From contig CALDGN010000283.1 in the NCBI GenBank assembly GCA_937942965.1, forward strand, positions 1 to 9,234: a stretch of DNA of 9,234 nt, written 5' to 3'. This DNA comes from an uncultured Acidimicrobiales bacterium. GTDB taxonomy: Bacteria > Actinomycetota > Acidimicrobiia > Acidimicrobiales > UBA10347. The notes below the pieces were generated by a model, which worked only from the letters and a program-made list of their open reading frames with translations, had not been told where the DNA came from and did not search any database. Each line of letters begins with the position of its first letter. Position 1 is the stretch's first letter. Positions 1-7,084 of this stretch are shown in pieces. The translations under genes and the position numbers were made by a program.

Positions 1-1187
1 GTCGTCTTCATCGAGCTCGTGTCACCTGCGAGTTCGATGGATTCGAAACGCGGCAGGATCGTCGAGAACAGGCTGCGCATCTCGTTGCGGGCCAGCTGGG
101 CGCCCAGGCAGAAGTGCATCCCGAAGCCGAAGCTCACGTGCCGGTCTGCGTTGGTCCGTTCGATGTCGAACTTCAGCGGATCCTCGAACACCTTGGGATC
201 CAGATTCGCGCCCTTGTACGACAGGTAGATCCAGTCGCCCTTCTTGATCTCTTGGCCGCAGATCTCGGTGTCTTCTTGCGCGGTCCGCATGAAGTGACGC
301 ACCGTCGCCGTCCACCGAATCATCTCTTCGACCGCGTTGTTGATCAGCTCAGGGTTCGCTTGGAGCTTGGCGAGCTGGTCGGGATTGCGCAGCAGGGCTT
401 CGAGGCCACCGGCCATTGCGGACGAGGTCGTGTCGTGACCGGCCGTCGCGACGATCACGTAGTAGCCGAGCGTTTCCAGATCCGGCATCTGGGCGTCGTC
501 GATCAGGCCGTTCGCGATCAAGCTGGCGAGATCCTCGGTCGGGTTCTCTCGCCGAGCGAGCGTGAGCTGGGTGAAGTAGCCGTAGAAGTCGAGCAGCACC
601 GCTTCTTGGTCCTCGCGTGACCCGGTACCTCGCTGCAGATCAGGATCCTCCTGACCGAAGAGTTGCTGAGTGAGCATCATCATTCGGTCGAAGTCTTCGG
701 TCGGCAGTCCGAGAATCTTCAAGATCACTTGGAGCGGATAGGGCCAAGCGACATCGACGGCGAAGTCGCACTCGCCGCCCATCGATTCGAGCTTGCCCAT
801 GGCCTCGTTCGACAGTTCGGTCAGACGATCATTGAGCCGTCGGATACTCGCCGGCTTGAACCAGTCGTTCGTCAACCGCCGGTACTTGTTGTGGTCCGGG
901 TTGTCCATGTGGATGAGCGTCTTGATCTCGAGCTCACGCGCTTCGATCACCGCATTCTCGAGCAGCACCGGTTCGGGTCCGTTCGTGAACAGCTCCGGCT
1001 GGCGCTCGACCTCGAGCAACGCGGCGTGGTCGATGACCGCCCAGAACGGCTGGAAGCCCTCTCGCTCGATGCGATGGATCCCGCCTTGCTCGTGCAACGC
1101 AAGACAGCTCTGATGCCACTCGTCCAGATCACCCCAGCGGTGGTTGTCACTGAAGATGTCGTGCGCAGCAGCCGGGCCAGTAGCCAT
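1..1187 (-). CDS. Cytochrome P450, CYP108/CYP111/CYP125-like (C-terminus cut by window edge)
   Basis: This is a soluble bacterial class I P450 monooxygenase, which needs a separate ferredoxin and reductase; neither is in the window. The 395 visible residues include the I-helix oxygen-activation motif AGHDTT (249-254), the ExxR pair E288/R291, and the heme loop FGFGMHFCLG (353-362) with thiolate ligand C360. The K'-to-heme region (VRHFMRTA near 296-303, then a GDW..LSY stretch) reads most like CYP108 (P450terp) and CYP111 (linalool hydroxylase), with weaker likeness to the steroid P450s CYP124/125/142. A terpenoid, steroid or branched-chain substrate is therefore inferred, not shown. About 15-20 C-terminal residues should lie beyond the left edge, as no stop codon is seen. 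The ATG at 1187 is chosen because a purine-rich ribosome binding site lies just upstream. The gene is divergent from a FadD3-like ligase, which supports a catabolic role. Confidence 0.93.
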   Translation of the reverse strand, partial: MATGPAAAHDIFSDNHRWGDLDEWHQSCLALHEQGGIHRIEREGFQPFWAVIDHAALLEVERQPELFTNGPEPVLLENAVIEARELEIKTLIHMDNPDHNKYRRLTNDWFKPASIRRLNDRLTELSNEAMGKLESMGGECDFAVDVAWPYPLQVILKILGLPTEDFDRMMMLTQQLFGQEDPDLQRGTGSREDQEAVLLDFYGYFTQLTLARRENPTEDLASLIANGLIDDAQMPDLETLGYYVIVATAGHDTTSSAMAGGLEALLRNPDQLAKLQANPELINNAVEEMIRWTATVRHFMRTAQEDTEICGQEIKKGDWIYLSYKGANLDPKVFEDPLKFDIERTNADRHVSFGFGMHFCLGAQLARNEMRSLFSTILPRFESIELAGDTSSMKT

Positions 1188-1191
1188 GATT

Positions 1192-1197
1192 CCCCTT
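1192..1197 (-). promoter_or_regulatory. Ribosome binding site of the P450 gene
   Basis: On the minus strand AAGGGG lies 4 nt before the ATG at 1187. It is the only convincing Shine-Dalgarno-like element in front of a gene in this window, so it both supports the chosen start and sets this gene apart from its neighbours, which look leaderless. Confidence 0.5.
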
Positions 1198-1327
1198 CGG
1201 AGTAGCGAGCTCATCTCGTTCCGGCCGCGAGGGTCCCACATGACCCGCAGCCCTGCCAAGGCTGCATGACCGACGCTCGTCGACGGCCTTGGCCAGTCGG
1301 CCTTTGAAGGGGCCACTGCGGTGTGCG

Positions 1328-1333
1328 TAGTGT
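1328..1333 (+). promoter_or_regulatory. -10-like hexamer of the fadD3-like gene (leaderless start)
   Basis: TAGTGT ends 6 nt before the ATG at 1340. There is no Shine-Dalgarno sequence, so transcription most likely starts at or next to the A of the start codon. Confidence 0.5.
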
Positions 1334-1339
1334 CCTGCC

Positions 1340-2917
1340 ATGGGGAACACCGACAGCTTCGATCCGTTTCGGACGACGCTCCCTGAGCTGATCCACTGGT
1401 CGACGACGACCTGGGGCGATCGTCCTGCGATCCGAGATGGCGACACGACGCTGTCGTACACCGAGCTCGGCGAGCAGGTTGATCGCGCCGCGCGAGCGCT
1501 CATCGCGTCGGGCGTCGAACCTGACGATGCGGTCGCCGTCTGGGCGCCCAACTGCTGGCAGTGGGTCGTCGCGGGCCTCGCCGCGTCGCGGGCTGGTGCC
1601 CGTCTCGTCCCTGTGAACACCCGCTTCAAAGGGAACGAAGCCGCCTACGTGCTCGACAAGGCGGGCGTCGTCGTGCTGTTCGTCATCGACGGGTTCCTCG
1701 ACACCGACTACTCCGGCTCCCTCGCTGACCAAGACGTTCCCTCGCTGCGCGAGGTCATCGACCTGCGCACCGACGCCTTCGACAACTTCATGGCCCGAGG
1801 CAACGACCTGGGACTGCAGGCACAGGTCAATGAACGCAGTGCGGCCGTTGGCCATGACGACGTCTCCGTCGTCATGTTCACGTCGGGCACGACCGGTCAT
1901 CCCAAGGGCGTCATGGTTCGCGGCAGCGCCATCATCCGCGCCTTCCGCAGTTACGGCGAGGTCCTCGACGTGCAGCCAGGCGACCCGTACCTGCTCGTCA
2001 ATCCCTACTTCCATGCGTTCGGGTACAACAGCGGGATCGTCGTGTGCCTGTTGTTCGGCGCACTCAATCTGCCGGTCGCGATCTATGACCCCGTGACCGT
2101 CCTTGAGACGATCCAGCGCGAACGCGTCGCCGTGTTCCCCGGACCGCCAGCGCTTTTCCAAGGCTTGTTAAACCACGCCAGTCTCAATGACTACGACATC
2201 TCATCGTTGCGTTCGTGCGTGACGGGCGCGGCCTCGATTCCGGTCGAGATGATCATCGACATGCGCGACCGCTTGGGCTTCGAGAACATCGTGACGGCCT
2301 ACGGCATGACCGAGACCTCGGGCATCGCCGCCTACACCCGCCAAGGCGACCCGCCTGAGCTGATCGCCGCGACGTCGGGTTGCGCGATCCCCGACGCCGA
2401 GCTGCGGATCGTCGACGAAGCTGGCAACGACGTCGAAACCGGCGCCGAGGGCGAGCTGCTCGTTCGCGGCTTCCAGGTGACGCCCGGCTATCTCGACGCA
2501 CCAGAACAGACGGCCGAGGCAATCGATGCCGACGGTTGGCTCCACACCGGCGACATCGCCGTGATGAACGAGCTGGGCTACATAGACATCACCGATCGCA
2601 AGAAGGACATGTTCATCATGGGAGGCTTCAACGCCTACCCCGCCGAGATCGAGCGCATGCTGATGGAGCATCCGCTCGTCGGCATCGCCGCTGTGATCGG
2701 TGTTCCCGATGACCGCATGGGCGAAGTCGGTGCCGCGTTCATCGTCCCGTCGCCAGCGGGTGCGCCCGATCCGGGCGAGCTCCTCGGCTGGTGCCGCGAG
2801 CACATGGCGAACTACAAGGTCCCTCGCCACGTGTGGATCGTCGACGAGTTGCCGCTGACCGCATCGAACAAAGTGCGCAAGCCCGACCTCCGAGCCCACG
2901 CCGCCACCCTGCTCTAA
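1340..2917 (+). CDS. FadD3-like acyl-CoA synthetase (ANL superfamily)
   Basis: The protein activates a carboxylic acid through an acyl-adenylate and forms its CoA thioester. All core ANL motifs are present in its 525 residues: P-loop TSGTTGHPKG (181-190), NPYFHAFGYN (221-230), YGMTE (321-325), TGD (403-405), DRKKDM (419-424), the GGFNAYPAEIE hinge-side segment (428-438) and C-terminal K511 in NKVRKP, the position of the adenylation lysine. The overall pattern, notably WHWVVA-like WQWVVAGLA, the NPxFHxFGY block, PGPP and GGFNxYPAEIE, is closest in my memory to mycobacterial FadD3, the ligase for the cholesterol C/D-ring product HIP. No HIP-pathway partners (ipd or fadE genes) are visible, so the substrate remains open; another medium-chain or cyclic acid is possible. 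The only upstream in-frame start context is the ATG at 1340, directly behind a -10-like hexamer. Confidence 0.92.
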   Translation: MGNTDSFDPFRTTLPELIHWSTTTWGDRPAIRDGDTTLSYTELGEQVDRAARALIASGVEPDDAVAVWAPNCWQWVVAGLAASRAGARLVPVNTRFKGNEAAYVLDKAGVVVLFVIDGFLDTDYSGSLADQDVPSLREVIDLRTDAFDNFMARGNDLGLQAQVNERSAAVGHDDVSVVMFTSGTTGHPKGVMVRGSAIIRAFRSYGEVLDVQPGDPYLLVNPYFHAFGYNSGIVVCLLFGALNLPVAIYDPVTVLETIQRERVAVFPGPPALFQGLLNHASLNDYDISSLRSCVTGAASIPVEMIIDMRDRLGFENIVTAYGMTETSGIAAYTRQGDPPELIAATSGCAIPDAELRIVDEAGNDVETGAEGELLVRGFQVTPGYLDAPEQTAEAIDADGWLHTGDIAVMNELGYIDITDRKKDMFIMGGFNAYPAEIERMLMEHPLVGIAAVIGVPDDRMGEVGAAFIVPSPAGAPDPGELLGWCREHMANYKVPRHVWIVDELPLTASNKVRKPDLRAHAATLL

Positions 2918-2936
2918 TCAGACGCCGCACGACGGG

Positions 2937-2942
2937 CACAAT
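2937..2942 (+). promoter_or_regulatory. Weak -10-like hexamer of the 177-residue gene
   Basis: CACAAT ends 6 nt before the ATG at 2949, in the 31-bp gap after the ligase stop. It matches TATAAT at four of six places and follows the spacing seen at the other starts. The GGGTGG between it and the ATG could instead act as a weak ribosome binding site. Confidence 0.35.
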
Positions 2943-2948
2943 GGGTGG

Positions 2949-3482
2949 ATGGTTCGTCATCCCATGCTCGCCGGGCTCGGCATCGTCATCTTCATCGCCG
3001 CCGCCGTCTTCCTTGCCAGCCAGGCATTCGACTGGACCAATGAGAACACCGACTTCGACGGCCTCGACACGGTGACCGGCGGGGCTCGCGAACAGGCCCA
3101 AGAGGAACTCGAAGCGACCATGGCCGAGCGCAACGCCACGCCAGAGCCGACCGCAACCGCGACCCCGGTCGTATTCGGCGACCAGTTCCCCGAAGTGCTC
3201 GTCGTCGAGATCACCCTGGTCAACAACGACAACTGGCGTTTCGACGTCACACTATCGAGCCCGTACGACACGCCCGAGCGGTACGCCGACGCCTGGCGAG
3301 TGCTCGACGACAAGGGCAAAGAGCTCGGCATACGGGTCCTCACCCATGACCACGCCAGCGAGCAACCATTCACTCGTTCCGAAACGATCCAAGTACCGCG
3401 ACAGCTGAACACGGTGTTCGTCGAAGGCCGCGACCAAGACAACGGCTGGTCCGGTCAACGATTCGAAGTCGCGATGCCCTAA
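2949..3482 (+). CDS. Small membrane-anchored exported protein of unknown function
   Basis: The 177-residue protein starts with a short basic end (MVRHP) and one hydrophobic segment at about 7-25, a signal anchor or uncleaved signal peptide; no lipobox cysteine follows it. A charged, coiled stretch (about 45-62) and a Pro/Thr/Ala-rich linker (PEPTATATPV, 65-74) lead to a C-terminal domain of about 95 residues predicted to be mostly beta. This domain has the run YADAWRVLDDKGKELGIRVL (112-131), then HDHASEQPFTRS (133-144), and ends at VFVEGRDQDNGWSG. I recall similar THxH...EQPFTRS domains in uncharacterised proteins of marine alphaproteobacteria, but cannot name a family. The histidines H133 and H135 could bind metal; that is speculation. 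It probably faces outside the cytoplasmic membrane. It lies between a ligase and a transporter with no functional tie visible. Confidence 0.8.
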   Translation: MVRHPMLAGLGIVIFIAAAVFLASQAFDWTNENTDFDGLDTVTGGAREQAQEELEATMAERNATPEPTATATPVVFGDQFPEVLVVEITLVNNDNWRFDVTLSSPYDTPERYADAWRVLDDKGKELGIRVLTHDHASEQPFTRSETIQVPRQLNTVFVEGRDQDNGWSGQRFEVAMP

Positions 3483-3504
3483 CCAGCATCTCACCGCAGC
3501 CACC

Positions 3505-3510
3505 TAGGCT
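3505..3510 (+). promoter_or_regulatory. -10-like hexamer of the EamA transporter gene (leaderless start)
   Basis: TAGGCT ends 6 nt before the GTG at 3517, inside the 34-bp gap after the preceding stop. It decides in favour of the GTG start, since no ribosome binding site is present. Confidence 0.5.
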
Positions 3511-3516
3511 CGGTCG

Positions 3517-4428
3517 GTGTCCTCTTCTGCGCCCAGTCGCTTCAGTGCGGAAGGAACCAACACCGGAGACTTCGATCGCGGCGACTGGGGCCTGCTGCTC
3601 CTCACGTCGCTGATCTGGGGCTCCAGCTTCCTGTGGATCGCAATCGGACTCGATGCGTTTCACCCCGGCGTCATCGCATGCGGACGCATGCTCTTTGGTG
3701 CGGTCGTGCTCTGGTGCTTCGAATCCGCACGCACGCCGGTGCCACGCTCGGCGTGGCCCGCAATCGCTGTTGTCGCCATCGCTGGCAACACGTTCCCGGC
3801 GGTGTTCTTCCCCCTCGCGCAGCAGCGAGTCGAATCGTCCGTCGCCGGAATGCTCAACTCGATCGGGCCGATCCTGACACTGCTGATCTCGGTCTTCATG
3901 CTTCGGAAGTCCCCACCTCGCGCCCAGATCGTCGGGCTCGCGATCGGCATGGTCGGAGCCTTGCTCCTCGGCGTCGCCAACCTGTCCGGTGCCGACGCGC
4001 AGCCGCTCGGACTGCTGTTCGTCATCCTCGCCGTCACCGGCTACTCGATCTCGAACAACTTCCTTCCCCGACTCGCCCAGGCCTATGGCGGGCCCGCGGT
4101 CATCGCTCGGGCCATGGTGGCGAGCGCGCTGTTGCTCACGCCGTGGGGCCTCTATGCGACCACGAAGTCGTCGTTCGAATGGGGCTCGTTCGCTGCACTG
4201 CTCGTCTTAGGTGTGCTTGGCACCGGATTGGCCCGAACGATCTTCGCCATCCTCAACGGCAGGATCGGCGCACCGCGAAGCTCACTTGTCGGCTACCTGG
4301 TTCCGGTGGTTGCGATCCTGCTTGGCGTGATCGTCCGCGGCGAATCGGTGGGCCCGATCGAGCTGATCGGCACGGCGCTCATCTTGGTTGGTGCCGCCCT
4401 CATCAGCCGCGCCGCCCGCTCCGCCTAG
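3517..4428 (+). CDS. EamA/DMT-family transporter
   Basis: This is a 303-residue integral membrane protein of the drug/metabolite transporter superfamily, made of two repeated EamA halves of about five helices each, the usual length for the family. Hydrophobic segments lie at roughly 25-44, 50-68, 80-99, 108-128, 135-155, 163-182, 192-213, 222-245, 256-274 and 279-298. Typical family stretches are LIWGSSFLWIAIGL (32-45), LNSIGPILTLLIS (113-125) and, in the second half, SLVGYLVPVVAILLGVIVRGE (256-276). Such proteins export amino acids, nucleotides or other small metabolites by proton exchange; the substrate cannot be told. The N-terminal tail of about 23 polar residues is expected in the cytoplasm. 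GTG at 3517 is chosen because a -10-like hexamer precedes it at the spacing used by neighbouring genes. Its end is only 12 bp from the convergent DUF2510 gene. Confidence 0.92.
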   Translation: MSSSAPSRFSAEGTNTGDFDRGDWGLLLLTSLIWGSSFLWIAIGLDAFHPGVIACGRMLFGAVVLWCFESARTPVPRSAWPAIAVVAIAGNTFPAVFFPLAQQRVESSVAGMLNSIGPILTLLISVFMLRKSPPRAQIVGLAIGMVGALLLGVANLSGADAQPLGLLFVILAVTGYSISNNFLPRLAQAYGGPAVIARAMVASALLLTPWGLYATTKSSFEWGSFAALLVLGVLGTGLARTIFAILNGRIGAPRSSLVGYLVPVVAILLGVIVRGESVGPIELIGTALILVGAALISRAARSA

Positions 4429-4444
4429 CTTGACCGACTGCTAG
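4425..4444. other. Short inverted repeat across two convergent stop codons
   Basis: CTAGC (4425-4429) and GCTAG (4440-4444) form a perfect 5-bp inverted repeat with a 10-nt loop that includes the TAG stops of both convergent genes. There is no T-run and the stem is short, so this is at best a weak hairpin. No better terminator is visible in the 12-bp junction. Confidence 0.2.
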
Positions 4445-5436
4445 AGCTCCGATGGGGCGCCGCTGTCGAGGTAGAGGCGCATGAATCCTGACGTCGTCAC
4501 AAGACCGGTGAGTCCGTTGATGATGCTCGACACGATCACGTACACGAAGAACGACCCCGCGCCTGGCAACAAGTCGCGGAACGCGAAGTCTCTGACGATG
4601 AACGTGTCACCGTTCTGGATGAACACATCGCTGATCGCATCTTGATCGACAGGCTGGCCGAGGCCGCCGAGCGCACCGCTGATCATCGCGGACACGATCC
4701 CGACGCCGATGCTGAGGAGCAGTACCCGACCGAGCACTGGCCAGAAGCGGCCCTTGGACACCGCAGCCGATGAGCGGATCACTCCCTCACTCGTGGGTGA
4801 CGCCACAACGGCCGCCGAGATGAACGACAACTTCACCGACAAGAACACCGCCAGCGGAATCATCAACAGCACGAGCAAGACCGCAGCGCCAGCGGCTGCT
4901 TCGCCAACGACCACGATGATGACGGCAAAGATCAGAACGACGATCACCGCGCCGACCATCAGCAAGAGTGACACGCCGATAAGACGAGGCAACCGGGTGA
5001 CCGCGCGACTGAGCGCTTCGCTGATGGACGGCTCAGCTTGGAGATGGGCCCGCTGCATGAAGCGGTTGATGGCGAGCCACACGAACCCTTGTGCGAGCAC
5101 GATGACCAAGAAGACGATGGCGCCACGCACAACGATCGGGGCCACGTCGCCGATGAACTCTTCGCCAACGACGCTGGCGTCGCCGACGATCCAGTACAGG
5201 CCGCCGAACGTGATCAGGCTGAGCACGAGGCTGGCGCCGACCGCCAGAATCAACGCCGGGATGCCGTAGGCGCCGATCGCGTTGAACGTTGAGCCGAGCC
5301 AGTCACCGATGCTCGGCAACTTGCCGTCGCCCTCGTGATAGTGCTCGGTCCAGACCTCGCCGTCCCAATACCGCAAACGTGCGGGCTGATAGGGGTCTGG
5401 ATACCAACCGGGTGCAGCCTGGCCGCCGTCAGTCAT
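4441..5436 (-). CDS. DUF2510-type polytopic membrane protein
   Basis: The 331-residue protein has an N-terminal DUF2510 motif, PGWYPDPYQPARLRYWDGEVWTEHY within 9-33, a short tryptophan-rich segment common on actinobacterial membrane proteins. About six membrane segments follow: 58-84, 102-124, 153-177, 180-206, 231-257 and 295-316. The long mixed hydrophobic core with conserved-looking SVKLSFISAAVV (200-211) and the C-terminal GFMRLYLDSG (317-326) resemble the DUF7847/GDPD-membrane-domain type of protein, but no enzyme residues are recognisable. Function is unknown; a role in envelope organisation is only a guess. The ATG at 5436 is chosen because DUF2510 begins within ten residues and a -10-like hexamer lies 7 nt upstream. 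A longer in-frame reading to 5586 would run into the cyclase gene. It lies 28 bp after the diguanylate cyclase on the same strand, so read-through is possible. Confidence 0.88.
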   Translation of the reverse strand: MTDGGQAAPGWYPDPYQPARLRYWDGEVWTEHYHEGDGKLPSIGDWLGSTFNAIGAYGIPALILAVGASLVLSLITFGGLYWIVGDASVVGEEFIGDVAPIVVRGAIVFLVIVLAQGFVWLAINRFMQRAHLQAEPSISEALSRAVTRLPRLIGVSLLLMVGAVIVVLIFAVIIVVVGEAAAGAAVLLVLLMIPLAVFLSVKLSFISAAVVASPTSEGVIRSSAAVSKGRFWPVLGRVLLLSIGVGIVSAMISGALGGLGQPVDQDAISDVFIQNGDTFIVRDFAFRDLLPGAGSFFVYVIVSSIINGLTGLVTTSGFMRLYLDSGAPSEL

Positions 5437-5443
5437 CGCGGCG

Positions 5444-5449
5444 ACTGTA
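5444..5449 (-). promoter_or_regulatory. -10-like hexamer of the DUF2510 gene (leaderless start)
   Basis: On the minus strand TACAGT ends 7 nt before the ATG at 5436. The matching -35 region would fall within the end of the cyclase gene, so the DUF2510 gene may have its own promoter in addition to any read-through. Confidence 0.5.
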
Positions 5450-5464
5450 GTGGAGACTCTCGAC

Positions 5465-7057
5465 TCAGCTCGACGATTCGGCTGGCACCGGTCTGATGGT
5501 GTTTCGGCCTGCTCGCTTCGCCGAGTACAGCTGGACGTCGGCCGCGGCGAAGACTTCGTCCGCGTTCGCCGACCGTCCCGTCGCAATACCGATGCTCACC
5601 GTCACCCCGTCAGGTAGGCCGTGCGAACGCCAGTCCTCCGCGGCGAACCCGGCCTGCACTCGTCGGGCGATCACGTGGGCCACGTCGAGGGTCTTGACGT
5701 CGAGCACGATGGCGAACTCGTCGCCGCCATAGCGGAAGATCTGATCCGTCGGCCGCAGCGCCTGAGAAAGGATGCGCCCCGCAACCGTGATGACACGGTC
5801 ACCGGTCGTGTGCCCGTTCTCATCGTTGATGGTCTTGAAGCTGTCGAGATCGAGCATGATCATCGTGCAGTCGCCCGAGCTCTCACGGAGGCTGTCCAAG
5901 CACAGGTCGAAGCCGCGCCGGTTGCTAACGCCCGACAGCTCGTCGACGAGCACGAGCTTGGCGAGTCGCGAGCTGTTGTCCAACAGGCCGCGCCGTGCCC
6001 GTTCCAACTCGGCCCGATCTGCGATCTGGCGGATCAGCGCGTCGGGAAGCTGGTTGGACTGATGAGCGGCGAACGTCGTGGCCTCGCGAAGATCAGCGAG
6101 TGCTGCGGCGAGATTGCCTCGTCGCTCGTTCAGCTCTGCCCGCCACCGCAAGCCAGCAAGGCGTCGGTACGGCACCATCGACCGCAAGTCGTCTTCGTCG
6201 CCGAGCATCCGATCGATCAGTGCTTCGGCCCGATCAAGGTCGCCACGGGCAAGCGCAATCGGTGTCTCGGCCATCGCCAAGTACCGACCGAACAGGCCGC
6301 TCCATGCTCCGCTGATCGCATCGAGGTCGCCCCATGCTTCGGCTGCGGCATCAAGGTCGCCTTCGGCCTGGGCGACAAAGCAGAGCGTCGCATGCACAAA
6401 GGCCTGCATCTCGGGTTCGGCTTCGTGCGGGAGCACTTCGCCCATCACGGCGCGGATCAAGGCAATGCGTCGTTGCTGAGGTTCTGACGACGCGGGCAGG
6501 ACGCCCACGGTGTCAGCGCCGATGATGACGAACGCCAGGTTGAGGCAACTCACGATGAGCATGCGAGTGCGGTTCAGAACCTCTTCGCCGAGGCTGTCGC
6601 GCACCGCCTTTTCCAGATAGTCGCCAGCGAGCGGATACGCGCCGAGCGCCAACAGCGCCACACCAAAGTTCAACGCCGCTCGACCCGAGATGGGTTCCTC
6701 GGACTCGCCGACCAACGCCAGCAAGTCGAGGCATCGTTCGAGGCAGGACCGCACGTCGCCCATCGAGGCATGCATCGCGGCCGACATGCCCAGCGCGGCA
6801 CGTTCGACGGTGTCTGCCTCGGCGTCGGCGGACCGCAGGAGCTGCACAGCCTCGTCGAGCCAACCGGCCAGTGCTTGTGGCGGCGCCGACGCCTGCGAGG
6901 CGACGGCGAGCGCGACGAGCAATTGACCCCGGTCGTGGTCGGAGAGCTCATCGCCTTCGAGTGCCGCTTCGAGATCAGGCTGAAGGATCGCAGAGTCCGG
7001 CAATTCCTCTGCTCGTTCGACGAGCCCGCGCGCGACGTGCGAATCGAACCCAGCCAT
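5465..7057 (-). CDS. Soluble diguanylate cyclase: TPR-like helical region plus GGDEF domain
   Basis: The 530-residue protein should make cyclic di-GMP from two GTP. Residues 1 to about 350 are alpha-helical with TPR-like pairs, for example ALNFGVALLALGAYPLAGDYLEKAV, VAQAEGDLDAAAEAW, IALARGDLDRAEALIDRML and NERRGNLAAALADLREA. A charged helical linker follows, then the GGDEF domain from about 370 (DELSGVSNRRGFD, 372-384). Active-site parts are complete: metal residue D403 in LDLDSF, NDENGH (411 onwards) and GGDEF at 444-448. The product-inhibition I-site RPTD (435-438) sits the canonical five residues before GGDEF. No membrane segment, response-receiver or EAL domain is seen, so control is likely by a protein or ligand binding the TPR region in the cytoplasm. 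The ATG at 7057 is preferred by its -10-like hexamer; an in-frame ATG at 7114 would add 19 residues. Confidence 0.93.
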   Translation of the reverse strand: MAGFDSHVARGLVERAEELPDSAILQPDLEAALEGDELSDHDRGQLLVALAVASQASAPPQALAGWLDEAVQLLRSADAEADTVERAALGMSAAMHASMGDVRSCLERCLDLLALVGESEEPISGRAALNFGVALLALGAYPLAGDYLEKAVRDSLGEEVLNRTRMLIVSCLNLAFVIIGADTVGVLPASSEPQQRRIALIRAVMGEVLPHEAEPEMQAFVHATLCFVAQAEGDLDAAAEAWGDLDAISGAWSGLFGRYLAMAETPIALARGDLDRAEALIDRMLGDEDDLRSMVPYRRLAGLRWRAELNERRGNLAAALADLREATTFAAHQSNQLPDALIRQIADRAELERARRGLLDNSSRLAKLVLVDELSGVSNRRGFDLCLDSLRESSGDCTMIMLDLDSFKTINDENGHTTGDRVITVAGRILSQALRPTDQIFRYGGDEFAIVLDVKTLDVAHVIARRVQAGFAAEDWRSHGLPDGVTVSIGIATGRSANADEVFAAADVQLYSAKRAGRNTIRPVPAESSS

Positions 7058-7064
7058 TGATCGC

Positions 7065-7070
7065 ACGATA
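7065..7070 (-). promoter_or_regulatory. -10-like hexamer of the diguanylate cyclase gene (leaderless start)
   Basis: On the minus strand TATCGT ends 7 nt before the ATG at 7057. The corresponding -35 zone, about 7087-7093, overlaps the left arm of an 8-bp inverted repeat, which would allow a bound regulator to block the polymerase. Confidence 0.5.
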
Positions 7071-7084
7071 GCTACATCAACCAG

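Larger units (their letters stand above)
1188..1339. promoter_or_regulatory. Divergent promoter region between P450 and fadD3-like gene
   Basis: This 152-bp spacer must hold the promoters of both divergent genes. A perfect 6-bp inverted repeat with a 7-nt loop, GCAGCC (1247-1252) and GGCTGC (1260-1265), lies near its middle. A 7-bp direct repeat CGGCCTT occurs at 1284-1290 and 1298-1304, the second copy leading into a small CCTT-TG-AAGG inverted repeat (1301-1310). I looked for the known cholesterol-regulon operators (KstR TNNAACNNGTTNNA and the KstR2 CAAG/CTTG palindrome) and found neither. Any operator function is inference. Confidence 0.45.

Noticed and set aside
114..1205. Rightward open frames of 168 and 180 residues over the P450
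   Set aside because: They are antisense to a P450 with all three signature motifs and have no recognisable content of their own.
1188..1339. KstR or KstR2 operator expected for a cholesterol catabolism locus
   Set aside because: No match to TNNAACNNGTTNNA or to a CAAG/CTTG palindrome was found in the spacer.
1211..2161. 316-residue open frame opposite the ligase gene
   Set aside because: It has no domain and overlaps the P-loop half of a clear ANL ligase; it is a codon-position shadow.
4425..4444. Intrinsic bidirectional terminator between the convergent genes
   Set aside because: Only a 5-bp stem with a 10-nt loop and no T-tract; too weak to call a terminator.
5437..5586. 50-residue N-terminal extension of the DUF2510 protein
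   Set aside because: It would overlap the cyclase C-terminus, and its sequence is a Ser/Arg-rich shadow of the GGDEF domain. DUF2510 normally begins near the N-terminus.
5621..6487. 288-residue open frame opposite the cyclase gene
   Set aside because: No family signature, and it lies wholly inside the cyclase gene on the other strand.
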